Source: an uncultured Chlamydiaceae bacterium (GTDB lineage: Bacteria > Chlamydiota > Chlamydiia > Chlamydiales > Chlamydiaceae). From it: DNA of 64,000 nt. Below, one piece after another: positions 25,689 through 34,994 of the stretch (positions are counted from its first letter, which is position 1; each line of letters opens with the position of its first letter). The stretch is taken from positions 1 through 64,000 of the forward strand of contig CALGBW010000050.1 of assembly GCA_937884635.1 (NCBI GenBank). Reading direction: 5' to 3'. The translations under genes were made by a program, and so were the position numbers. Under the pieces are notes generated by a model. It did not search any database. It saw only the letters and a program-made list of their open reading frames with translations, and was not told the origin of the DNA.

Positions 25689-26930
25689 GTGTTTAGAAAA
25701 TCTTCGAAACCGGGTCTTACTCCTGTTGTCTACTCCTTTGAGGATCATAACATCCAATTACAAGATTTCTCTCCTAACGCTCTTTCTGTGGTTAAGGCTC
25801 TTAGAAATGCGGGGCACACAGCTTATATCGTTGGGGGATGTATCCGCGATTTGTTGCTTAGTAATACACCCAAGGATTTCGATATCTCTACTTCAGCAAA
25901 ACCTGAAGAAATTAAAGCGGTATTTAGAAACTGTATCTTAGTTGGCAGGCGTTTTCGTTTAGCACACGTAAGATTTGCTAATCAGATTATAGAAGTATCT
26001 ACTTTTCGTTCGGGAAGCAATGAAGAGGACTCTCTTATCACTAAGGATGATCTTTGGGGATCTCCTGAAGAAGATGTGTTAAGAAGAGATTTTACAATTA
26101 ACGGTTTATTCTATGATCCTTCAGAGGAGTCTATTATAGATTATACTGGGGGAGTAAGTGATTTACGTAATCGTTATTTGAGGACTATTGGGGATCCTAC
26201 AGTGCGTTTTAGACAGGACCCGGTCCGCATGTTGCGATTATTGAAGATCCTGTCACGTTTTTCTTTTGACGTGGATCCTAAGACATTGGATGCTCTTCAA
26301 GAGTGTCGTTGGGAAATTGTAAAAAGCTCTCCTGTACGTGTGTTCGAGGAAATGATCAAAGTTTTGGGCTCTGGGGCATCAGAACAATTTTTCCGATTAG
26401 CTGCAGAATACAATTTACTGGAAGTTTTATTCCCCTATATGGATAAAGCTTTCCGTCTTAATCAAACGTTGCGAGAGCAAACGTTTTCTTGTTTAGAAGC
26501 ATTGGACAAGAAGGTCCAGAAAAAACAGTCTTATGAAAGGCATCAACTTCTTGCCATTCTTCTGTTTCCTTTAGTGAACTTCAATGTTCGCTATAAGTTC
26601 CGAGAACAGGAGAATATTCCTATTGCTAGTGTATTTGATTATATTAGGAATTTCTTAGGACAATTTTTCGCTGATTCATTTACCAGTTGTTCTAAGAAAA
26701 ATTTCATTCTGTCTACGTTAATTTTGCAAATGCAATACCGACTCACCCCTTTGTCTCCTACGAAAAAAGTGAGTTTTTTTAATAAGAAGCTTTTGAAACA
26801 TGTGCATTTTTCAGATGCACTGTCTTTGTTAGATATTCGTCGATCCGTTTACCCCGGATTAGATAAGATTTATATGGCTTGGTCTCATTATTCTCATAAA
26901 AGCCACAATCTGACTTCTTCTAAGAAGTAA
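25689..26930 (+). CDS. pcnB: Poly(A) polymerase I-type nucleotidyltransferase
   Basis: The start is uncertain: GTG 25689 gives 413 aa, TTG 25683 two more residues; neither has a strong ribosome site. The class II nucleotidyltransferase core is clear: VGGCIRDLLLSNTPKDFDIST with the catalytic Asp pair, then LVGRRFRLAHVRF and IIEVSTFR, which match bacterial PcnB more closely than CCA-adding enzymes. RRDFTINGLFYDP and RFRQDPVRMLRLLK complete the head and neck. PcnB adds 3' poly(A) tails to RNA. Chlamydial tRNAs here lack encoded CCA, so a CCA-adding role should be considered, although a separate enzyme is likely. Counterpart CT410. Confidence 0.85.
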   Translation: MFRKSSKPGLTPVVYSFEDHNIQLQDFSPNALSVVKALRNAGHTAYIVGGCIRDLLLSNTPKDFDISTSAKPEEIKAVFRNCILVGRRFRLAHVRFANQIIEVSTFRSGSNEEDSLITKDDLWGSPEEDVLRRDFTINGLFYDPSEESIIDYTGGVSDLRNRYLRTIGDPTVRFRQDPVRMLRLLKILSRFSFDVDPKTLDALQECRWEIVKSSPVRVFEEMIKVLGSGASEQFFRLAAEYNLLEVLFPYMDKAFRLNQTLREQTFSCLEALDKKVQKKQSYERHQLLAILLFPLVNFNVRYKFREQENIPIASVFDYIRNFLGQFFADSFTSCSKKNFILSTLILQMQYRLTPLSPTKKVSFFNKKLLKHVHFSDALSLLDIRRSVYPGLDKIYMAWSHYSHKSHNLTSSKK

Positions 26931-26989
26931 ACTGACGATTCAAAACTAACAATAGGGGCGTCGCTGTATTGTTTTGTACAGGAGCAGGT

Positions 26990-28363
26990 ATGACAGGACA
27001 AGAGATACAAGTATTATTTGGTACAGATGGGATTCGTGGAAAAGCTAACCATGAGCCTATGACTGTGGAGACTTCTGTTTTATTGGGTAAGGCCGTTGCT
27101 GGCGTTCTTTTGGAAAAACGTGCTGGTAAGCATAGGGTCGTTGTTGGAAAGGATACCCGTTTGTCAGGATATATGTTTGAGAATGCTCTGATTGCAGGGC
27201 TGACATCAATGGGAATTGAAACATTAGTTTTGGGCCCTATTCCTACTCCGGGTGTTGCATTCATTACAAGAGCATACCGCGCTGATGCCGGTATTATGAT
27301 TTCTGCATCTCATAATCCCTACCCCGATAATGGAATTAAGATTTTTTCTTCTGAGGGTTTCAAGATTGGACAACCCTTGGAACGACGTATTGAAGAGATG
27401 GTTGCTTCGGGAACATTTGGTTACCTTCCTTATGACCATGAAGTTGGGAAGAACAAACGCGTCATAGATGCTATGGGCCGCTATATTGAATTTGCGAAGG
27501 CTACCTTCCCTAGGGGAGTAACATTAAAGGGATTAAAAATTGTCTTAGATTGCGCTCATGGTGCTGCTTATAAAGTGGCCCCTTCTGTTTTTGAGGAATT
27601 AGATGCAGAAGTTATCTGTTACGGATGTGAACCAACAGGTTGCAATATTAATGATCAATGTGGAGCCTTATACCCATCTGTTATTCAAAAAGCGGTCATA
27701 GAACATAAAGCACATGTAGGTATTGCCCTAGATGGGGATGGTGATCGTGTGATTATGGTAGATGAAAAAGGACATATTGTTGATGGGGATTTAATCCTTG
27801 GTATTTGCGCTTCTGAATTGAAAAAACGAGAGGCATTGCAAGAGGATCGTGTCGTGGCTACCGTTATGACGAACTTCGGGGTGGTTCGTTATCTTGAATC
27901 TTTGGGTATTGATGTTCTGACATCACCAGTTGGTGATCGCCATGTTCTACAAAAAATGTTAGAGTCTCGCGCTATTCTAGGTGGGGAGCAAAGCGGTCAT
28001 ACTATTTTTCTAGATTATAATACAACTGGTGATGGGATTGTCTCTGCTTTGCAGGTACTGCGTATTATGATTGAGAGTGAGTCTACTTTGTCTGATTTGA
28101 CCGCTCCCATTGATAAGAGCCCTCAAGCTTTAATTAATGTTGCTGTAAGAGATAAGATTCCTTTAGATACGCTTCCCTCTGTTCAAGAAGTATTAAACGA
28201 TGTAAAGGCATCTCTAGGTGATTTTGGGCGGGTTTTATTAAGATACTCTGGAACCGAAAATACATGCAGAGTTATGGTTGAGGGGGCAAAGAAACATCAA
28301 GTTGACAGCCTTGCCAAGGCTATCGCTGATGTTGTAGACTCAGAGCTAGGGGTACTAAATTAG
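26990..28363 (+). CDS. glmM: Phosphoglucosamine mutase
   Basis: The product is 457 aa from ATG 26990, preceded by AGGAG; TTG 26969 is an unsupported longer start. LFGTDGIRGKAN marks the N-terminus of GlmM. The phosphoserine is Ser107 in ISASHNP. The metal loop is DGDGDR, the sugar-binding loop GGEQSGH and the phosphate-binding loop RYSGTE. It converts glucosamine-6-phosphate to glucosamine-1-phosphate. glmS follows after four bases, so the pathway steps are encoded together, feeding UDP-GlcNAc for lipid A (lpxB) and peptidoglycan (murB). Confidence 0.97.
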   Translation: MTGQEIQVLFGTDGIRGKANHEPMTVETSVLLGKAVAGVLLEKRAGKHRVVVGKDTRLSGYMFENALIAGLTSMGIETLVLGPIPTPGVAFITRAYRADAGIMISASHNPYPDNGIKIFSSEGFKIGQPLERRIEEMVASGTFGYLPYDHEVGKNKRVIDAMGRYIEFAKATFPRGVTLKGLKIVLDCAHGAAYKVAPSVFEELDAEVICYGCEPTGCNINDQCGALYPSVIQKAVIEHKAHVGIALDGDGDRVIMVDEKGHIVDGDLILGICASELKKREALQEDRVVATVMTNFGVVRYLESLGIDVLTSPVGDRHVLQKMLESRAILGGEQSGHTIFLDYNTTGDGIVSALQVLRIMIESESTLSDLTAPIDKSPQALINVAVRDKIPLDTLPSVQEVLNDVKASLGDFGRVLLRYSGTENTCRVMVEGAKKHQVDSLAKAIADVVDSELGVLN

Positions 28364-28367
28364 GAAT

Positions 28368-30197
28368 ATGTGCGGGATTTTTGGGTATTTAGGTAAACGA
28401 CGAGCAGTTCCTATAGTCTTAGATGGTTTGTCACGATTAGAGTATCGAGGATATGATTCTGCTGGTATTGCGTTAGTTGATTCTGGAGAGCTTGTTTTAA
28501 ACAAGACTTTAGGACAGGTATCCGTATTGGCTGAGGTCTTTCAGGGAAGGGAATATCCAGCTCAAATGGCGATAGGACATACGCGTTGGGCAACGCATGG
28601 TGAGCCCTCCGTTACTAATGCCCACCCTCATGTTGATCAGCATAACTCCTGTGCTGTGGTGCATAATGGCATTATTGAAAACTATAAAGAATTGCGATCA
28701 GAGTTATTGGAAAGGGGTGTCGTTTTTCGCTCAGAAACAGACTCTGAGGTGATAGCTCAGCTTTTTGCTTTACATTACGCTGTTTCTAAAGACCTAGTAT
28801 TTAGTTTTTCTTTGACCTTATCACAGTTAAAGGGAACTTTTGCTTGTGCTTTGTTGCACAAGGATTATCCAGAGACATTGTTGTGTGCTGCACAAGAAAG
28901 CCCTTTGCTTTTGGGGTTAGGAGAAGATGAGGTGTTTCTTGCTTCTGATGTGCATGCTTTTTCTAAATATACAAATAGTTCTCAGGCATTGTCTTCAGGG
29001 GAGTTAGCTGTTATTCGTTCTGGAAAAGGGATAGAGACATATAACTTTTCTTTACAAAAAATTGAAAAAGAAGTGAGGTTGATTTCTTGCTTAGATGCAG
29101 AAATAGGCAAGGATGGATATAACTACTACATGCTGAAAGAGATATATGAGCAGCCAGATATCTTTTCTCGTTTGACGCAGAAGTATTTAAGTGAATGTGG
29201 AGACCTTCAGGAGTCATTTTTACCGGAGCTTTCCTTAAAGGACTTTGATTCTATTCATATTGTTGCATGTGGCTCTTCGTATCATGCTGGTTTCTTAGCC
29301 AAGTATTTGATGGAATCTCTAGCCGGGATCCCTGTTCAGGTTGAAATTGCCTCTGAATTTCGTTATCGCGATGCATACATAGGAGAGAATAGTTTAGTTA
29401 TTCTCATTAGCCAGTCAGGAGAAACAGCAGATACTTTAGCAGCTTTACGTGAATTTCGTCGTAAGGAAGTGAAGAAGATCCTAGGGATCTGTAATGTTCA
29501 AGGTTCCGCTTTAGCTTTAGGTGTAGATGAGTGCCTCTTTTTAGAGGTAGGCATTGAAGTAGGGGTTGCCTCTACTAAAGCATTTTCTTCCCAGCTTTTG
29601 CTTCTGATTTTACTTGGAATGAAATGCGCAAAGGAAAGACAGACGTGCTCTGTAGAGGAACTCAGAGAAATAGGATTAGGCTTGCGGGAGCTTCCTTCTC
29701 TCAGTCGTCGATTATTGCGTAATGATAAATTACTTTCTTGGGCTCGGGCTTATAAAGAACAACGTTCTTTTATTTTTCTAGGCCGTCGTTTTATGTACCC
29801 TATTTGTATGGAAGCAGCTCTAAAATTAAAAGAGATTGCTTACGTCGAAGCCAATGCATATCCTGCGGGGGAAATGAAACATGGCCCTATCGCTTTGATC
29901 AGTAAAGGGTCAACAGTTATTGCCTTTTGTGGTGATTCCTACGTTTATAATAAAATGGTTGGCTCCATTATGGAGGTGAAGGCTAGACAAGCTCATGTGG
30001 TAGCCCTGGCTCCGGAGTCTAACAAGGATATCGCTGCTGTATCGGATGAACAGATCTTGATTCCCGATAGCCATATTATGGCCACACCTATCCTGTATGC
30101 AATGGCAGGACAGGTGATGGCCTATCATATAGCTTTACAAAATGGGTTAGAGATAGATAAACCGAGAAATCTGGCTAAGTCTGTCACTGTTGAGTAG
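28368..30197 (+). CDS. glmS: Glutamine-fructose-6-phosphate aminotransferase (isomerizing)
   Basis: A 609-aa protein of normal GlmS size. It begins MCGIFGYLG, so Cys becomes the N-terminal nucleophile after Met removal. The glutaminase domain has HTRWATHGEPS and HNGIIENY. Two SIS isomerase domains follow, with ACGSSYHAG and SQSGETADT in the first and LGRRFMYPICMEAALKLKE in the second. The C-terminus is NLAKSVTVE, the standard ending. It makes glucosamine-6-phosphate from fructose-6-phosphate and glutamine, the substrate for glmM just upstream. No glmS-type ribozyme is visible. Confidence 0.97.
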   Translation: MCGIFGYLGKRRAVPIVLDGLSRLEYRGYDSAGIALVDSGELVLNKTLGQVSVLAEVFQGREYPAQMAIGHTRWATHGEPSVTNAHPHVDQHNSCAVVHNGIIENYKELRSELLERGVVFRSETDSEVIAQLFALHYAVSKDLVFSFSLTLSQLKGTFACALLHKDYPETLLCAAQESPLLLGLGEDEVFLASDVHAFSKYTNSSQALSSGELAVIRSGKGIETYNFSLQKIEKEVRLISCLDAEIGKDGYNYYMLKEIYEQPDIFSRLTQKYLSECGDLQESFLPELSLKDFDSIHIVACGSSYHAGFLAKYLMESLAGIPVQVEIASEFRYRDAYIGENSLVILISQSGETADTLAALREFRRKEVKKILGICNVQGSALALGVDECLFLEVGIEVGVASTKAFSSQLLLLILLGMKCAKERQTCSVEELREIGLGLRELPSLSRRLLRNDKLLSWARAYKEQRSFIFLGRRFMYPICMEAALKLKEIAYVEANAYPAGEMKHGPIALISKGSTVIAFCGDSYVYNKMVGSIMEVKARQAHVVALAPESNKDIAAVSDEQILIPDSHIMATPILYAMAGQVMAYHIALQNGLEIDKPRNLAKSVTVE

Positions 30198-30311
30198 TAA
30201 TCAACAGTTATCAAAATTTCCATATCAAAAATTATAGGCCGATTAGGGCTGTAGTAACTTGTTAAGGCGTGTTGTTCTATAACAAGACTCTATAGTTTTC
30301 TAGAAGGCTTT

Positions 30312-30344
30312 GCACTCCTTTCCCTCATAGAGGGAGAGGAGTGC
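30312..30344 (+). terminator. Long hairpin between glmS and tyrP
   Basis: A 15-bp stem with a single G-U mismatch and an ATA loop (left arm from GCACTCC at 30312, right arm ending GAGTGC at 30344). It lies about 115 bases after glmS and 33 bases before the permease ATG. No T run follows, so it may be an RNA processing or attenuator element. Confidence 0.55.
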
Positions 30345-30376
30345 CTGTAGTAAAGTAATAAGTTCAGGATTGTTAT

Positions 30377-31564
30377 ATGTCAGGTAAAATTTTAGGAGGA
30401 GCTCTCATCATTGTTGGGACAACCATAGGAGCAGGTGTTTTAGCCGTTCCTGTTTTGACAGCTGCGGGAGGTTTTTTCCCTGCAACGTTTTTATACTGTA
30501 TTGCGTGGTTATTCTCTATAGCTTCAGCTTTGGGCTATTTAGAAGTAATGACCTGGTTCAAGGGACAAAAAGATCTCAATATGATCTCTATGGTGCAAAA
30601 TACTTTAGGCGGTAAGGCTAAAGTGGCCATGTGGCTTGTATATATGTTTTTGTTTTATTCCCTATTGATTGCGTATTTTCGAGAGGGAGGTAATGTTATT
30701 ATCCGTGTATTTGAATGCCAAGGAATTGATCTTTCTTGGATGCAGAATATTGCTCCTATTGTATTTGGAGTTTGTTTCTGCCCGCTTCTCATGCTAGGGA
30801 TGAAGGTGTCCGACTATGCTAATCGTATTCTTATGGTAGGGCTTATCATGGCTTTTGGAGCATTTGTTGTGCTAGGGTGTATGCATATGAAGGCCTCTCT
30901 TTTATTGAGAAGCTCCTGGCGAGACTCTATAAGTAGTTTGCCTATTATGTTTTTGGCCTTTGGTTTTCAAAATGTGATTCCTTCTTTGTATTACTATATG
31001 GAAGGAAATGTAAGGAACATTAAAAAAGCTATTATCATCGGTGGTTTTATTCCGCTGCTTTTGTATGTCATCTGGGAAGGGTTGGTTCTAGGTATTGTTC
31101 CTTTAGAAAATCTTCTAGGTGCGAAAGAACTCGGTTATACAGCTGCCGGAGCTTTAAGAAATGCTTTACAGTGTGCTGCTTTTTATGTAGCGGGTGAATT
31201 TTTTGCTCTCTTTGCTTTGGTCTCTTCTTTTGTCGGTGTAGCACTCAGCATTATGGACTTTTTTGTAGATGCTTTTTCTTGGGACAGAAAAAAACATCGA
31301 TTCGCTATTTACTCTCTAACTTTTTTAATCCCTCTCGTATGGTCTATGAGCTATCCTAAAATTGCTTTAGAGTGCTTACGATATGCTGGAGGAATCGGTG
31401 AAGCCTTAATTATCGGAGTCTTTCCTTCTCTTATGTTATGGAAAGTTCGTTATGGGAAAAAACCTCCTAAAGAAAAACATTTAGTTCCAGGTGGACGGAT
31501 TGTTTTGTTCGGAATGCTCTTTTTAGTTTTCGTAAATTTTGTAGCGCTATTTTCTTTAGCCTAA
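30377..31564 (+). CDS. tyrP: Aromatic amino acid permease, TyrP-like (first copy)
   Basis: A 395-aa membrane protein with about 11 hydrophobic helices, of the hydroxy/aromatic amino acid permease family. The N-terminal GGALIIVGTTIGAGVLAVPVL is the family signature, with the GTTIGAGVLA substrate loop. FGFQNVIPSLYYYMEGN in the middle is also conserved. It likely imports tyrosine or tryptophan from the host. A second copy lies 295 bases downstream, as in C. trachomatis (CT817/CT818). A hairpin with T-rich flank separates the two. Confidence 0.93.
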   Translation: MSGKILGGALIIVGTTIGAGVLAVPVLTAAGGFFPATFLYCIAWLFSIASALGYLEVMTWFKGQKDLNMISMVQNTLGGKAKVAMWLVYMFLFYSLLIAYFREGGNVIIRVFECQGIDLSWMQNIAPIVFGVCFCPLLMLGMKVSDYANRILMVGLIMAFGAFVVLGCMHMKASLLLRSSWRDSISSLPIMFLAFGFQNVIPSLYYYMEGNVRNIKKAIIIGGFIPLLLYVIWEGLVLGIVPLENLLGAKELGYTAAGALRNALQCAAFYVAGEFFALFALVSSFVGVALSIMDFFVDAFSWDRKKHRFAIYSLTFLIPLVWSMSYPKIALECLRYAGGIGEALIIGVFPSLMLWKVRYGKKPPKEKHLVPGGRIVLFGMLFLVFVNFVALFSLA

Positions 31565-31573
31565 TTTAGCAAG

Positions 31574-31604
31574 CTACTTCCACAATATGTGGAAGTAGTT
31601 CTTA
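31574..31604 (+). terminator. Terminator after the first tyrP
   Basis: CTACTTCCACA and TGTGGAAGTAG form a perfect 11-bp stem with an ATA loop (31574-31598), followed by TTCTT. It begins about ten bases after the stop codon, so the second permease is probably transcribed on its own. Confidence 0.8.
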
Positions 31605-31859
31605 TTTATGGTGTGGAGAATTTTGTTTTAGATAATTCTTATTTAGGATACAATCGGGCTTTCTCTGTTGTCTCTGTTTTGAGACAATAGGGCGTTTGTA
31701 TTCGTTTCTGGATGTACAGATAATGTTCTATTATCGTCTGTTAAGACAATCAAATACTTGGCTTTTTTAAGGAAAGCCTTTCTGCTTATTCGGCTGCATT
31801 TATTGCCGAGGATTTTTTCTTAATTTTTTTGATTTTAAATACGTTTTTTTGGTGCTCCT

Positions 31860-33038
31860 ATGTCTAGTAAAATTTTTGGAGGCTCACTTCTTATTGCTGG
31901 TACAAGCATAGGTGCCGGAGTTCTGGCTATTCCTGTGTTAACCGCTGCCGGTGGGTTTTTTCCCGCAATATGTATCTATTTTCTTTGCTGGTTATTCTCC
32001 ATTTTTTCTGGTTATTGTTATTTGGAAGTGCTTTCTTGGTTTAAATCAAAAGAAAATGTGAATTTAGTTTCTATGGTACAGCGTACTTTAGGAAATTCAG
32101 CTAAAGTGGGGTTATGGATTGTCTATATGATCCTATTCTACTCCTTGCTCATTGCTTACTTTTGTGAAGGAGGCAATATGGTTCTGCGTATCTTTAACTC
32201 AGAAGCCTCCGGTTCTTTAATTAAGCATATAGCTCCTATTGGATTTGCTGTGCTTGTATGTCCCTTACTCACACTAGGAACACGAGTGTCGGATTATTTT
32301 AACCGAGTTTGCACGGTCGGTTTAGGGTGTGCCTTTGCAGCCTTCTGTGTCTTGAGTTTTTTGCAGTTTAAACCTGCTTTATTGTTAGAGAGCTCTTGGA
32401 AGGATGCTATTCCCGGGTTCCCAATCATCTTTTTAGCTTTTGGGTACCAAAACGTTTTGCCATCTCTTTATTACTATATGGAAGGAAATGTCAAAGATCT
32501 AAAGAAAACAATTTTGATAGGAAGCTCCATTCCTTTCATCCTATACATCTTATGGGAAGCTTTAGTCTTGGGGGTTGTTCCTATGCCAATGCTCTTACAG
32601 GCTAAAGCTCATGGATGTACAGCTGTTAGCGCTTTAAAAAATAGTTTACATAGCCAGGAAGTCTATGTTGTAGGAGAGGTCTTTTCCTTTTTTGCCCTAG
32701 TATCCTCGTTTATTGGTGTGGCTATTGGAGTAATGGACTTTTTTTCCGACGCTTTTCACTGGCAGAAAAAACAACGTAGGGGGGTGCTGTTTATTCTGAC
32801 CTTTCTTATTCCTATGATGTGGGCAATAGTTTATCCCGGTATTGCATTAAAATGCTTGAATTATGCCGGAGGGCTTGGAGTTGCCTTTATTGTCGGGGTG
32901 TTTCCTTTAGCCATGGTATGGACTGGGCGTTATGGTAAAAATAATTTTTCTAAAAAGCATCTACTGTTTGGAGGAAAAAGTGTCTTGCTCTTGATGGGAA
33001 TTTTTATTTTAATCAACTTTTTCGGATTAATTAAATAA
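31860..33038 (+). CDS. tyrP: Aromatic amino acid permease, TyrP-like (second copy)
   Basis: A 392-aa paralogue of the gene just upstream, with the same 11-helix plan and GTSIGAGVLAIPVLTAAGGFFP signature. LSRPSLYYYMEGN-type region is FGYQNVLPSLYYYMEGN here. The two copies differ at many positions throughout, so this is an old duplication rather than a recent or assembly-made repeat. Substrate preference may differ between copies. It has a 295-base leader of its own containing T-rich sequence. Confidence 0.92.
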   Translation: MSSKIFGGSLLIAGTSIGAGVLAIPVLTAAGGFFPAICIYFLCWLFSIFSGYCYLEVLSWFKSKENVNLVSMVQRTLGNSAKVGLWIVYMILFYSLLIAYFCEGGNMVLRIFNSEASGSLIKHIAPIGFAVLVCPLLTLGTRVSDYFNRVCTVGLGCAFAAFCVLSFLQFKPALLLESSWKDAIPGFPIIFLAFGYQNVLPSLYYYMEGNVKDLKKTILIGSSIPFILYILWEALVLGVVPMPMLLQAKAHGCTAVSALKNSLHSQEVYVVGEVFSFFALVSSFIGVAIGVMDFFSDAFHWQKKQRRGVLFILTFLIPMMWAIVYPGIALKCLNYAGGLGVAFIVGVFPLAMVWTGRYGKNNFSKKHLLFGGKSVLLLMGIFILINFFGLIK

Positions 33039-33161
33039 AATATACTGCTTTATCCTCCTATCTGGTTTTTGTTTAAACAAAGATTTTTTAGAGATTATTT
33101 TGGATCCTTGTTAACATATGTAATAAATCGGATAGTAGGATCTTAACAAGTGGGAGGTTGT

Positions 33162-33878
33162 ATGGGATGGCGTGATCTCGATTATGTTCAAGATTCTCGT
33201 TACCAAGGAACGTTTGCTTCCAGAGTGTATGGTTGGATGACAGCAGGGTTAGCTGTAACAGCCGTTGTATCTTTGGGGTTGTACTTTTCTGGCTTTTATA
33301 GGACGTTATTCCCTTTGTGGTGGATTTGGTGTTTCGCTACTTTAGGAGTTTCTTTTTTCATTAACGCGAGAATTCACTCTCTTTCAGTCCCTGCTGTTAT
33401 GGGATTATTCTTAGCGTACTCTGTATTAGAAGGGCTATTTTTCGGAACGGTTGTTCCTATTTATGCGGCTCAATATGGAGGGGGAGTCGTCTGGGCTGCA
33501 TTTGGATCGGCAGCATTGATTTTCGGCTTGGCAGCTGGATACGGGGCATTTACAAAAAGCGATCTAACACAAATGCGTAAGATCTTATTTTTGACCTTAA
33601 TAGGATTTTGTGTGCTCACGGCAATTTTTGCTATTGTCTCTATTTTTGTCTCTATGCCAGCTTTGTACCTGCTTATGTGTTACGTTGGCCTAGCTTTATT
33701 TGTTGGGCTCACGGTTGTAGATGCGCAGATGATTCGCAGGGTTGCTCATAGCGTCGGAGATAGTGGAGAACTAAGTTACAAGTTATCTTTGATTGTAGCT
33801 CTCAAAATGTACTGCAACGTCATTATGATGTTTTGGTACCTGTTGCAGATCTTCTCTTCTGGAGACAGACGTAAGTAA
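33162..33878 (+). CDS. BI-1/YccA family membrane protein
   Basis: The product is 238 aa from ATG 33162, supported by GGGAGG five bases upstream; GTG 33150 would add four residues. Seven hydrophobic helices follow a short N-terminal segment ([25 protein letters not shown]), and the C-terminus has the family features [14 protein letters not shown] and [22 protein letters not shown]. Bax inhibitor-1 proteins act as Ca2+ leak channels or FtsH-associated modulators in other organisms; the chlamydial role is unknown. Counterpart CT819. Confidence 0.9.
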   Translation: MGWRDLDYVQDSRYQGTFASRVYGWMTAGLAVTAVVSLGLYFSGFYRTLFPLWWIWCFATLGVSFFINARIHSLSVPAVMGLFLAYSVLEGLFFGTVVPIYAAQYGGGVVWAAFGSAALIFGLAAGYGAFTKSDLTQMRKILFLTLIGFCVLTAIFAIVSIFVSMPALYLLMCYVGLALFVGLTVVDAQMIRRVAHSVGDSGELSYKLSLIVALKMYCNVIMMFWYLLQIFSSGDRRK

Positions 33879-33920
33879 GTCTTTGGGCTGGATTTCATAG
33901 TCCAGCCATACACACCCTTC

Positions 33921-34778
33921 TTAGTTTTCCAGCAGTTTTTCTAAGAATCGATCTATCTGAAATACTTCTAAATCTTCTACGGACTCGCCGTAACCAACAA
34001 ATTTTGTTGGAATTTGTTGCTGTTTGGCTATGCGGAAAAGTGTTCCGCCTTTTGCTGATCCATCCATTTTTGTAAAAATCAATCCTGAAAGGGGAACCGC
34101 TTCGTTGAATAAACGAACCTGTTCTAACGTGTTACCACCTAAAGTAGCATCTATAGTTAATAGTACTTCATGAGGAGAACCTGGGCATGCCTTATTACAC
34201 ACTTTAGCCATTTTTGCTAATTCTTGAAGCAAGTGACCGTGAGTATGCAGCCTACCAGAGGTATCAATCAATACATGAGAATAGTGACGAGAAAGAGCCG
34301 CTGTAATCCCATCATAAGCAATAGCGGCTGGGTCTCCACCTGGTTTTCCTGAAACAAAGCCGCAACCTAATTGCTCGGCCCATAGTTTCATTTGGTCCAT
34401 TCCTGCTGCTCGGAAAGTATCAGTGGCAACAATAAGAACATTCTCACCCTGTTTTTGATAGTAGCGGGCGAGTTTAGCCACCGTTGTGGTTTTTCCTGAA
34501 CCGTTGACTCCTAAGATAAGCGTGATATGAGGCATAGGTTTAGAGGGAATACGGACAGGAGGAGGTGCTGCAATTGTTTCTTTGAGAAGAGAGGAGATAA
34601 TGGCTTTCACAGCAGCCTCATCAGGATTGCGCTGTTTACGCAAACGCGCACATAACTCTTCTGTTAGCTGTGCGCCAAAGTCTCCCTCGTAAAATATACT
34701 TTCAGCAAATTCTAAGATGTCTTCTGGGATTTCTTTTTTGAAAAAAGATTTAATTTTTTGACTTAAAAATTTCAGCAC
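33921..34778 (-). CDS. ftsY: Signal recognition particle receptor FtsY
   Basis: The product is 285 aa from GTG 34778, chosen because AAGGA lies seven bases upstream and the length equals chlamydial FtsY as I recall it; the frame is open to 34835. It lacks the long acidic A domain of E. coli. The N domain runs to about 90. G-domain motifs are GVNGSGKTTT, DTFRAAGMDQMKLWA, DTSGR, TKMDGSAKGG and GYGESVEDLEVF. It docks ribosome-SRP complexes at the membrane. It is divergent from the M16C protease gene. Confidence 0.95.
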   Translation of the reverse strand: MLKFLSQKIKSFFKKEIPEDILEFAESIFYEGDFGAQLTEELCARLRKQRNPDEAAVKAIISSLLKETIAAPPPVRIPSKPMPHITLILGVNGSGKTTTVAKLARYYQKQGENVLIVATDTFRAAGMDQMKLWAEQLGCGFVSGKPGGDPAAIAYDGITAALSRHYSHVLIDTSGRLHTHGHLLQELAKMAKVCNKACPGSPHEVLLTIDATLGGNTLEQVRLFNEAVPLSGLIFTKMDGSAKGGTLFRIAKQQQIPTKFVGYGESVEDLEVFQIDRFLEKLLEN

Positions 34779-34994
34779 AAATAAGTCCTTTTTCTTTATT
34801 GGCTCCACATTGTTTTTCAGTATGCCGACGTTCACGTGAACAAAGCAGCAAGTATTAGGAAGAACACCAGACGGTCAGGCTATAACAACCGACAGTTTAA
34901 GGCGCATTGGGTAAAAAAGACTAGGCTATTTTTGATTCCAAATATCTCATTGTCGAGATATGATTCCCGAGTATTAGAGCATTGGTGGATTGAG

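Noticed and set aside
28364..28367. glmS-type ribozyme before glmS
   Set aside because: The gap between glmM and glmS is only four bases, leaving no room for the ribozyme.
30377..33038. Two similar permease genes in tandem as an assembly artefact
   Set aside because: The copies differ throughout in sequence and have different flanks, and C. trachomatis also carries two; this is a true old duplication.
34836..34994. 53-codon N-terminal extension of the M16C protease
   Set aside because: The sequence is basic and non-conserved, lacks a ribosome site at its start, and overlaps the divergent promoter region; ATG 34995 gives about the family length.
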